Shown here: positions 42,755 to 49,736 of the stretch, in pieces | Layout of the letters: the number at the start of each line of letters is the position of its first letter | How positions within the stretch are numbered: the first letter of the stretch is position 1 | Assembly (NCBI RefSeq): GCF_014191255.1 | Contig: NZ_JACHWH010000005.1 | Coordinates: 124,001 to 188,000, forward strand | From: Amycolatopsis bartoniae | GTDB lineage: Bacteria; Actinomycetota; Actinomycetes; Mycobacteriales; Pseudonocardiaceae | Direction of reading: 5' to 3' | Length of the DNA stretch: 64,000 nt | Made by a program: the position numbers and the translations under genes | Notes under the pieces: model-generated | Seen by the model: only the letters and a program-made list of their open reading frames with translations | Databases searched by the model: none | What the model was told of the DNA's origin: nothing

Positions 42755-42796
42755 TTGCCTAAAGAGAGGCTAGCAATTCCTAAAGGCTTTAGGCAA
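42755..42796. promoter_or_regulatory. Palindromic operator region upstream of TetR/SGNH operon
   Basis: CCTAAAG-G-CTTTAGG (42779-42793) is a perfect 15-bp palindrome. A further half-site, TTGCCTAAAG (42755-42764), is an exact inverted partner of CTTTAGGCAA (42787-42796). The site overlaps the last codons of the upstream LacI gene and lies directly before the TetR gene. Confidence 0.6.
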
Positions 42797-43799
42797 GCCG
42801 GGTGCTGTCGCGGACGATCAGCTCCGCCGGAACCGTCGACCGTTCCGGCGGCGTCACGCCCTCGATCCACCGCCGCAGCCGGTCGAAGGTGAGCCGCCCG
42901 AGGGCGAGGAAGTCCTGGCGGACGGTGGTCAGCGGCGGCGAGAAGTAGGCCGCCTCGGGCACGTCGTCGAACCCCGCCACGTGCACCTGTTCCGGCACCG
43001 CGACCCCCGCCTCCGCGAAGGCCCGCAACACGCCGAGCGCCATCTGGTCGTTGGCGACGAACACCGCGTCCACCCCGCGTTCGGCGAGCAGCGCGCGCCC
43101 CGCCTCGTAGCCCGACCGCGGGCTCCAGTCCCCCCGCACCACCGGCAGCACGCGCGCGCCGCGCTCGGTCAGCACCGCCCGCCAGGTGTCCTCGCGGGTG
43201 TGCGCCTCCAGCCAGTCCCGCGGCCCGGCGACGTGCCAGACGGTCTCGTGCCCCAGCGAGAACAGGTGCGCCAGGATCCGCCGCACGGCGTCGTCCTGGT
43301 CGACCGCCACGACCGGCACCGCGACCTCCGCCGTCGCCGTGACCGCGACCAGCGGCACGTCCACCGGCACGACGTCGAGCGCGGGCCGCGCCGCGACGTG
43401 CGGGGCGATCACCACGATGCCCTCCACCCCCTGCGCACGCAGCCGTTCCACGCCCGCCTTGACCGTCGCGGGTTCGGACCGGCCGACGCTGGCGATCGAA
43501 ATCGCGTACCCCGCTTCGCGCGCCGCGTGCTCGATGCCGAACAGGGTGCTCGCCGGGCCGTACAGCGTCGAATCCAGCGCCACCACGCCCAGCGTGCGCG
43601 AGCGGCCGGTGGCCAGGGCGCGCGCGACGGAGTTCGGGCGGTAGCCCAGCTCCTCGATGGCCGCGAGCACCTTGCGGCGGGTGTCCGCGCGCACCGGCCC
43701 GCCGTTGATCACGCGGGACACGGTCATGTGGGAGACCCCGGCCAGCGCGGCGACGTCGGTCAGCGCGGGCTGCCGGGCGTTGCGTGCCGTTTCAGCCAC
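42789..43799 (-). CDS. LacI-family transcriptional regulator of the GH43 gene
   Basis: This 336-residue repressor has the canonical LacI DNA-binding head (LTDVAALAGVSHMTVSRVIN, about residues 13-32), the hinge helix PNSVARALATGRSRTLG and a sugar-binding core (VFVANDQMALGVLRAF; VHVAGFDDVPEAAYF). It is divergent from the GH43 gene, and candidate operators of the TGTTRGCGATMAC type lie at 43813 and 43937. Likely inducer: arabinose-containing oligosaccharide. Confidence 0.9.
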   Translation of the reverse strand: MAETARNARQPALTDVAALAGVSHMTVSRVINGGPVRADTRRKVLAAIEELGYRPNSVARALATGRSRTLGVVALDSTLYGPASTLFGIEHAAREAGYAISIASVGRSEPATVKAGVERLRAQGVEGIVVIAPHVAARPALDVVPVDVPLVAVTATAEVAVPVVAVDQDDAVRRILAHLFSLGHETVWHVAGPRDWLEAHTREDTWRAVLTERGARVLPVVRGDWSPRSGYEAGRALLAERGVDAVFVANDQMALGVLRAFAEAGVAVPEQVHVAGFDDVPEAAYFSPPLTTVRQDFLALGRLTFDRLRRWIEGVTPPERSTVPAELIVRDSTRLA

Positions 43800-43812
43800 C
43801 TCCCGCGCCGAG

Positions 43813-43826
43813 TGTTGGCGATAACG
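43813..43826. promoter_or_regulatory. Candidate LacI operator next to its own gene
   Basis: TGTTGGCGATAACG lies 14 bp upstream of the LacI start and shares GTTRGCGATMAC with the site at 43937-43950. Both have the central CG/GC and TGTT half-sites of LacI-family operators. Confidence 0.5.
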
Positions 43827-43887
43827 GCGTCGCGGTCAACTGCCCGGCGTGGCACTCCACCGGACGGCCCAAGCTTCCGGTTTTTCC

Positions 43888-43950
43888 TTGACCGCGGGCC
43901 GGGTCCGTTCGTAACGTCCGATTCCGTCGCACGCGATGTTAGCGATCACA
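43888..43950 (+). promoter_or_regulatory. Promoter and downstream LacI operator of the GH43 gene
   Basis: TTGACC (43888-43893) and TAACGT (43912-43917) are 18 bp apart and form a good housekeeping promoter. TGTTAGCGATCACA (43937-43950) lies about 20 bp after the -10 box, positioned to block elongation when LacI is bound. Confidence 0.55.
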
Positions 43951-43994
43951 TTCCGCTGGGACCACCGGATCACGATTCCACCGAAGGGGTCGTC

Positions 43995-45452
43995 ATGATC
44001 AATCCCACCCTCGGCCGCCGGGCGCTGTTCGGCGCGGCGACCGGCGCCGCCGCCACCCTGGCCTGGTCCCCCGCCGCGAGCGCCTCGCCCGCCCCGGCCG
44101 GACCGTTCGAGCTGACCACCCGGAACCCGCTCGTCGAACAGCGCGCGGACCCGTGCCTCACCCGGCCCGTGAACGGCATGTACTACCTCACGGGTTCGGT
44201 GCCCGAGTACGACCGCGTCGTCGTGCGGGGCGCGCCGACGATCGACGGCCTCGCGACCACCCGGGAACGCACCGTGTGGCGGCGGCCGGCGGCGGGCCGG
44301 ATGGCGGGCTACATCTGGGCGCCGGAGCTGTGCCGGATCGACGACCGGTGGTACATCTACTTCGCGGCGGGCGACTCCGACGACCCGTTCCGCATCCGCA
44401 CCTACGTCCTGGAGCAGCGGGCGGCCGACCCGCGCGCCGACGGCTGGGTGCTGCGCGGGCAGATGAGCACGGCCTGGGACACGTTCACCCTCGACTCGAC
44501 CTCCTTCGAGCACAACGGGAAGCGGTACTTCCTGTGGGCGCAGAAGGAACCGGGCATCGACACGAACAGCAACCTCTACCTCGCCGAGATGGCGTCCCCG
44601 CTGGCGCTGGCGACCGCGCCGGTGCGGATCTCCGTGCCCACCCTGGACTGGGAGATCCAGGGCTTCAAGGTCAACGAGGGACCGGCGGTGCTCGTCCGCA
44701 ACGGCCGCGTGTTCATCACCTACTCGGCCAGCGCGACGGACGCGCGGTACTGCATGGGACTGCTGACGGCGGACGCGCGCTCGAACCTGCTCGACCCGGC
44801 CTCGTGGAGCAAGTCGCCGCAGCCGGTGTTCACGACCAACGAGCAGACGAAGCAGTACGGGCCGGGGCACAACTCGTTCACCGTGGCCGAGGACGGGAAG
44901 ACCGACGTGCTGGTCTACCACGCCCGCGACTACCGCGACATCACCGGCGACCCGCTGTTCGACCCGAACCGGCACACGCGCGTGCAGAAGCTGTACTGGC
45001 ACGACGACGGCACCCCGAGTTTCGGCGTGCCGGTGGGCAAGGGCGGGCCGGCCGTCCGGTTCTCGCCCTACGACGCCCCGCGCGCGTACGTCCGGCACTC
45101 CGACTACGTGCTGCGGGTGGACCCGGACGTGCGGGAGCTGGCGGACAGCCAGTTCCGCTTCGTGCCGGGCTTCCTGGAGCCGGGCCGCACGGCGCTGCAG
45201 TCGGTGAACTTCCCGGACCGTTACGTCGTGGTGGACGGCACCACCCTGCGGATCGACCCGTACACGGAGTCCGACGCCTACGGTCACGCCTCGGGTTTCG
45301 TGCGCGTGCCCGGTCTCGCCGACCACCGTGCCGTGTCGCTGCGCCTGTCGGCCGATCCGGCCGCCTACGTCGGCCACGACGGAAGCCGGCTCACCGTCGT
45401 CCGTCCACACGGGAGAGGCGACCAGGAGCGGGCCACGTTCTGGCTGTCCTGA
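43995..45452 (+). CDS. Secreted GH43-type arabinanase/arabinofuranosidase with C-terminal AbfB-like domain
   Basis: This 485-residue protein has a Tat-type signal (GRRALFGAATGAAATLAW, cleavage after ASA) and a five-bladed propeller: NPLVEQRADPCLTR with the catalytic-base Asp, GYIWAPELCRI, TSFEHNGKRYFLWAQKEPG and FKVNEGPAVL with the likely acid Glu. The C-terminal 130 residues resemble the AbfB/CBM42 arabinose-binding trefoil (YVRHSDYVLRVDP; NFPDRYVVVDG; YGHASGFVRVPGL). It would release arabinose from plant polysaccharide outside the cell. Controlled by the divergent LacI. Confidence 0.85.
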   Translation: MINPTLGRRALFGAATGAAATLAWSPAASASPAPAGPFELTTRNPLVEQRADPCLTRPVNGMYYLTGSVPEYDRVVVRGAPTIDGLATTRERTVWRRPAAGRMAGYIWAPELCRIDDRWYIYFAAGDSDDPFRIRTYVLEQRAADPRADGWVLRGQMSTAWDTFTLDSTSFEHNGKRYFLWAQKEPGIDTNSNLYLAEMASPLALATAPVRISVPTLDWEIQGFKVNEGPAVLVRNGRVFITYSASATDARYCMGLLTADARSNLLDPASWSKSPQPVFTTNEQTKQYGPGHNSFTVAEDGKTDVLVYHARDYRDITGDPLFDPNRHTRVQKLYWHDDGTPSFGVPVGKGGPAVRFSPYDAPRAYVRHSDYVLRVDPDVRELADSQFRFVPGFLEPGRTALQSVNFPDRYVVVDGTTLRIDPYTESDAYGHASGFVRVPGLADHRAVSLRLSADPAAYVGHDGSRLTVVRPHGRGDQERATFWLS

Positions 45453-45459
45453 ACGGATC

Positions 45460-46302
45460 TCACGCCTTCACCGCTCCCGCGGTCAGGCCCCGCACGAGTG
45501 CCTTCTGCAGCAGCAGGAAGCCCACCACCACCGGGACGCTCACCACGAGGGACGCCGCCATCACCTGGTTCCAGTACACGTCGACCTGGGTCGCGTACGC
45601 GCGCAGGCCGACGGCGAGCGTGCGGGTCTCGGTCGTGGTCAGCACGGACGCGAACAGCACCTCGGTCCACGCCGTCATGAACGCGTAGATCGTCACCGCC
45701 GCGACGCCGGGCAGCGCGGCGGGCAGGACGACCCGCACCAGCGCGCCGATCGGCGTTGCGCCGTCCACGAGCGCGGCCTCGTCCAGCTCGCGCGGGATCG
45801 AGTCGAAGTAGCCCACCAGCAGCCAGATCGCGAACGGCAGCGCGAACGTCAGGTACGTGACGATGAGCCCGAACCTGCTGCCGAACAACGACGTGCCCGT
45901 CGCGCGGTCGAGGTTGACGTAGATCAGGAACAGTGGCAGCAGGAACAGGACCCCCGGCAGCATCTGGGTCGACAGCACCATGCCGAGGAACCCCGTCCGC
46001 GCGCGGAACCGGTACCGGCTCAGCGCGTAGGCGGCCACGATCGCGATCAGCACCGACAGGACGCTCGCACCCAGCGAGATCACGGCGCTGTTCACGAAGT
46101 ACTGCGCGAGCGGCACCGTCCGCCACATGTCCACGAACGGCTGCAGGGTGAACTTCGACGGCCACACCGTGAAGGCTCCCTGCACGTCGCGCAGCGGTTT
46201 CACCGACGACACCAGCATCACGTACAGCGGCACCGCGACGAAGACCGTCAGCACCACGATCACGACGACGCGCACCGCGCGCACGGCAGCGCTATCGCGC
46301 AT
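45460..46302 (-). CDS. Sugar ABC transporter permease, MalG/CUT1 type
   Basis: This 280-residue permease has six hydrophobic helices and the EAA loop ELDEAALVDGATPIGALVRV about 90 residues from the end, as in CUT1 importers. It ends in GLTAGAVKA, the usual MalG tail. It overlaps the MalF-type gene by 11 bp and is the last gene of the importer operon driven from 48.6 kb. It converges with the GH43 gene. Confidence 0.92.
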   Translation of the reverse strand: MRDSAAVRAVRVVVIVVLTVFVAVPLYVMLVSSVKPLRDVQGAFTVWPSKFTLQPFVDMWRTVPLAQYFVNSAVISLGASVLSVLIAIVAAYALSRYRFRARTGFLGMVLSTQMLPGVLFLLPLFLIYVNLDRATGTSLFGSRFGLIVTYLTFALPFAIWLLVGYFDSIPRELDEAALVDGATPIGALVRVVLPAALPGVAAVTIYAFMTAWTEVLFASVLTTTETRTLAVGLRAYATQVDVYWNQVMAASLVVSVPVVVGFLLLQKALVRGLTAGAVKA

Positions 46303-47263
46303 CGGCGTTCCTCCGTCCGGAGACGAACATGTACACCCCGGACACCAGCAGCAGGAACGCCAGCACCAGCACCGACATCGCCGAGCCGAGCCCGAAGTTC
46401 CACGTCACGAACGAGGACTGGTAGATGTGCACGGCCAGGATGTCGGCCTGCGCGGGCGCCGCCGCCCCGAAGAGCGTGTAAGGAACCGTGAACTCGTTGA
46501 AGCTCCACAGGAACAACACGAGCATCAGCACCCGGTTGACCGGGCGCAGCATCGGCAGCGTCACCCGCCGCAGCTGCTGCCACGCTCCGGCACCGTCCAC
46601 TTCGGCCACCTCGTACAGCTCCTGCGGAATGCTCTGCAACCCCGCGGTGATGGTGAGGAACGCGTACGGCCACAGCCGCCACACGGTCACCACCACCAGG
46701 CTGGCGAAGCTGTTGCCGCCGACGAGCCAGAACGGCCGTTCGTCGAACAACCCCAGCCCGTCCACGAGCACGCGGTTCACCAGCCCGGTGTCCCGCTGCA
46801 GCATGAACCGCCACGTGATGACGGCGGCGAAGACCGGCAGCGCGAACGGCACCAGGAACAGGGTCCGCAGGATCCCCCTGCCGGGGAACGGTTTCTGCAG
46901 CGCCACCGCGCCGGCCAGGCCGAGCAGCCAGCACACCGCCACGACGACGACCGAGTAGGCGAGGGTCACCAGGAACGAGTGCAGCAGCTGCGCCCCCGCC
47001 GGGGAGGCGAGGTTCGCGGCGAGCGCGAAGTTGTCCCCGCCCACGAACGGCGAGCGCGTCCAGTTCCGCAACGTGAACTGGTTGATCTGCTGCACGCTCA
47101 TCCAGATGCCGACGAGCATCGGGATGACATGCACCGCCAGTTCGGCGACCAGCGCGGGCAGCAGCAGCGCGTAGGGCAGCCAGCGCCGCGAGCCGGAGCG
47201 GCGCGGGCGGTGGCCGTGCGGCCGGGCCTGCGTGGCCGGCCGCACGGGTGTCCGTAGGGTCAT
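46292..47263 (-). CDS. Sugar ABC transporter permease, MalF/CUT1 type
   Basis: This 323-residue permease has an Arg-rich cytoplasmic N-terminus, then six helices and the EAA loop LYEVAEVDGAGAWQQLRRVT. It pairs with the MalG-type protein to import an oligosaccharide. The ATG at 47263 overlaps the binding-protein stop (ATGA). No ATPase gene is in the operon, so it probably uses a shared MsiK-type ATPase encoded elsewhere, as is common in actinomycetes. Confidence 0.92.
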   Translation of the reverse strand: MTLRTPVRPATQARPHGHRPRRSGSRRWLPYALLLPALVAELAVHVIPMLVGIWMSVQQINQFTLRNWTRSPFVGGDNFALAANLASPAGAQLLHSFLVTLAYSVVVVAVCWLLGLAGAVALQKPFPGRGILRTLFLVPFALPVFAAVITWRFMLQRDTGLVNRVLVDGLGLFDERPFWLVGGNSFASLVVVTVWRLWPYAFLTITAGLQSIPQELYEVAEVDGAGAWQQLRRVTLPMLRPVNRVLMLVLFLWSFNEFTVPYTLFGAAAPAQADILAVHIYQSSFVTWNFGLGSAMSVLVLAFLLLVSGVYMFVSGRRNADAR

Positions 47264-48564
47264 CCGCCGCTCTTCATCTGCTGGTTGGCCGCCGCGAGCT
47301 TGGCCTTGACGGCCGAGTCGTCGACCCGCGTGCCACTCGCGGCCTGCGCGAACAGGTCCTTCACCGCGGTGCCGATCAGGGTCTCGAACTGCGACTCCTG
47401 CGGGATCATCGGCATCGACTCCGCCGCGTCCGCCAGCACCTGCCGGAACGTGCCGATGAGCGGCGTCTGGAACTGCGGGTCCTGGTACGCGGCGCTCACC
47501 ACGGGCAGCGAGCCGAGTTTGGCGTTGAGCGTCTTCTGCTCGTCCACCCCGGTCATGAAGTTGATGAAGCTCAGCGCGCCGTCGAGGTTCTTGCTGCCGG
47601 CGAAGGCGGCGATGTTGATCCCCGCGACGTGGCTGGAGACCTTCGCGCCACCGGGCGGGAGCGGGTCCACGACCGGGATCGGCACGACACCGTACTGGCT
47701 CTCGTCCATCCCGTCGCCCTTGAGCGGGGTCACCGCGTTGTTCTGGAACATGATCATCGCGGTCTTGCCGCTCGCGAAGTCGCGCATCAGCTCGGTGTTG
47801 TTCTCGTGCTCGGCGTCGCTGGGGTTGACCACCCCGCTGGAGAGCAGGTCCACGTACTGCCGCACCCCCGCCACCATCTGCGGGGAGTCGAAGCCCGGCT
47901 CGCCGTTCGCGAACAGCTGCGCGCCGTGCTGCCTGCCGAACATGAAGGCGAAGTGCGCGCCCTCGGTGTAGCTGGCGCCCTCCACCCCCATCCCCCATTC
48001 ACCCTTCGCGGGGTCGGTGAGCTTCTTCGCCGCGTCCAGGAGCTCCTGCCAGGTGGTCGGCGGCTTCAGCCCGGCGTCGGCGAACTTCTTCTTGTTGTAG
48101 AACAGCCCGTACGCCAGGCCGTAGAGCGGCACCGCCGCGGGCGGCTGCCCGGCGGCGCCGGTGGCGGCCAGGCTGCTGGCCAGGAACTTCTCCCGGCCCC
48201 CGACCTTGGCGAACGTGGCGTCGTCGAACGGCTGCAACGCTCCCGTCGCCTGCAGCGAGGCCGACCACGTGTTGCCGATGTTGAGCACGTCGGGACCGGA
48301 GCCGCTGGTGGTCGCCGCGAGTATCCGGTTGAGCAGGTCGGGCCACGCGATGACCTCCAGGTTCACGTGGATACCGGTCTGCTGCTCGAACTTGTCGAGC
48401 TCCGGCTGCAGGACCTGCCGGTCCTCGTCCAGGCTGCTCGCCTGGTTGCTGGCCCAGTAGGTGAGGGTCTTCCCGTCCGAGGACGAGGAGCCCGAGCCGC
48501 ACGCCGTGAGCCCCAGCACGAGCAGCAGGGCGGCCAGTACGGCCGCGGTCTTCGATGACCTCAC
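47260..48564 (-). CDS. Sugar ABC transporter substrate-binding lipoprotein (CUT1)
   Basis: This 434-residue solute-binding protein has a lipoprotein signal with lipobox LGLTAC and the family-1 pattern TLTYWASNQASSLDEDRQVL, KFEQQTGIHVNLEVIAWPDL, PLYGLAYGLFYNKKKFADAG and GKTAMIMFQNNAV. The GTG at 48564 follows GGGAGCGA; an upstream start at 48606 would put the promoter inside the gene. Ligand is inferred to be a mannose- or glucose-containing oligosaccharide from the linked beta-mannosidase and beta-glycosidase. Confidence 0.9.
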   Translation of the reverse strand: MRSSKTAAVLAALLLVLGLTACGSGSSSSDGKTLTYWASNQASSLDEDRQVLQPELDKFEQQTGIHVNLEVIAWPDLLNRILAATTSGSGPDVLNIGNTWSASLQATGALQPFDDATFAKVGGREKFLASSLAATGAAGQPPAAVPLYGLAYGLFYNKKKFADAGLKPPTTWQELLDAAKKLTDPAKGEWGMGVEGASYTEGAHFAFMFGRQHGAQLFANGEPGFDSPQMVAGVRQYVDLLSSGVVNPSDAEHENNTELMRDFASGKTAMIMFQNNAVTPLKGDGMDESQYGVVPIPVVDPLPPGGAKVSSHVAGINIAAFAGSKNLDGALSFINFMTGVDEQKTLNAKLGSLPVVSAAYQDPQFQTPLIGTFRQVLADAAESMPMIPQESQFETLIGTAVKDLFAQAASGTRVDDSAVKAKLAAANQQMKSGG

Positions 48565-48616
48565 GTTCGCTCCCGGTGGAGTAGGGACGCTGGTGACGCG
48601 AGTCACACGATGGCAA

Positions 48617-48636
48617 TGAACCGGTTAAGTTGTCAA
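48617..48636 (-). promoter_or_regulatory. Promoter with LacI operator before the sugar importer
   Basis: On the minus strand a consensus -35 box TTGACA (48636-48631) is followed directly by ACTTAACCGGTTCA (48630-48617). The palindrome core AACCGGTT matches the operator at 49706-49717, including the extended ACTTAACCGGTT. A -10 box such as CATCGT would follow at the right distance. The site lies in the 68-bp gap between the LacI gene and the importer. Confidence 0.65.
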
Positions 48637-49643
48637 TGCCGCACGGCCGTACTTGCCCGGGGAACCAGCACCGGCTGGGTCGTCCGGACATCCGCGGCGG
48701 CCTCCCCGGCGAGCACGGACAGCAGCAGCCGGACCGCCTCCTCGCCGTGCTTCGGGATCGGCCTGCTGACCGCCGTCAGCGCGGGACGCACCAGGCGGCA
48801 GAGGGCCGAGTCGTCCCACGCGACGATCGAGAGCTGACCAGGCACGGACAGCCCCAGCTCCTGGGCCACGCCCAGCGCGGCGATCGCCATGACGTCGTTG
48901 TCGAACACCATCGCGGTGGGCCGCCGCGCCGCGGTCAGCACCCGCCGCACCGCGACGGCCGCCTCCTCGTCGGAGTAGTCGGTGTGCACGGTGCGCGCGT
49001 TCAGGTCCAGCGCCGCGGCGGCGGCGTCGAAGGCGGCGGTCCTGGTGCGGGTGTGCACGAAACCGGCGGGCCCGGCGACCCGCACCACGTCGCGGTGGTT
49101 CAGCGCGGCGAGGTAGTGCAGCACCTCGGTCATCGCCGCGCCGTCGTCGGTCCACACGCACGGCAGCCGGTCGCCGTCCTCCGGGCGGCCCAGCACCACG
49201 GCGGGCAGGCCGAGCTCCGCGAGCAGCGGCACGCGCGGGTCGCCGATCCGCAGGTCGACGATGAGGACGCCGTCGACGCGGCGCTCGGCCCACCAGCGCC
49301 GGTAGGTCGCGAGCTCGGCCTCGGGATCGTCGGTGACCTGCAGCAGCAGCGCGAACGGGCCGTCCGCGAGTGCCGTCTCGATGCCGGCGATGAGCTGCAT
49401 GAAGTACGGCTCGGCGGCGAGCACCCTGGCGGGCCGGTCGACGATGAGGCCGATCGCGCCCGCCCGGCCGTCCGACAGCGCCCTGGCCGCACTGCTGGGC
49501 GCCCAGCCGAGGCTCCGCGCGATCTCGAGGATGCGCTCGCGCGTCGACTCGGCCACCCCCGGCCTGCCGTTGAGCGCGTACGAGACCGCCCCCTTCGACA
49601 CCCCCGCCGCCTTGGCGATGTCGGCGATCGTCGGGCGCTTCAT
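48633..49643 (-). CDS. LacI-family regulator of the importer and beta-mannosidase genes
   Basis: This 336-residue repressor has the DNA-binding head MKRPTIADIAKAAGVSKGAV and hinge SSAARALSDGRAGAIG, and an effector domain with VDGVLIVDLRIGDPR and MAIAALGVAQELGL. The ATG at 49643 with GGAAGAGG is preferred over the GTG 6 bp upstream. It lies between two promoters that carry the same TTAACCGGTT operator, so it probably controls the importer, the glycosidases and itself. Confidence 0.9.
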   Translation of the reverse strand: MKRPTIADIAKAAGVSKGAVSYALNGRPGVAESTRERILEIARSLGWAPSSAARALSDGRAGAIGLIVDRPARVLAAEPYFMQLIAGIETALADGPFALLLQVTDDPEAELATYRRWWAERRVDGVLIVDLRIGDPRVPLLAELGLPAVVLGRPEDGDRLPCVWTDDGAAMTEVLHYLAALNHRDVVRVAGPAGFVHTRTRTAAFDAAAAALDLNARTVHTDYSDEEAAVAVRRVLTAARRPTAMVFDNDVMAIAALGVAQELGLSVPGQLSIVAWDDSALCRLVRPALTAVSRPIPKHGEEAVRLLLSVLAGEAAADVRTTQPVLVPRASTAVRH

Positions 49644-49700
49644 TCCCACCTCTTCCGGTCCTCGCGCGGCTCCTCCCGGGCGAACCCTAGCCGATCACCA

Positions 49701-49729
49701 TTGACTTAACCGGTTAACCTCAGTACACA
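49701..49729 (+). promoter_or_regulatory. Leaderless promoter with LacI operator in the spacer, beta-mannosidase gene
   Basis: TTGACT (49701-49706) and TACACA (49724-49729) are separated by exactly 17 bp, and the perfect palindrome TTAACCGGTTAA (49706-49717) fills the spacer. The ATG at 49737 is 8 bp after the -10 box, so transcription and translation start at about the same base. Confidence 0.65.
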
Positions 49730-49736
49730 CGAGAGC

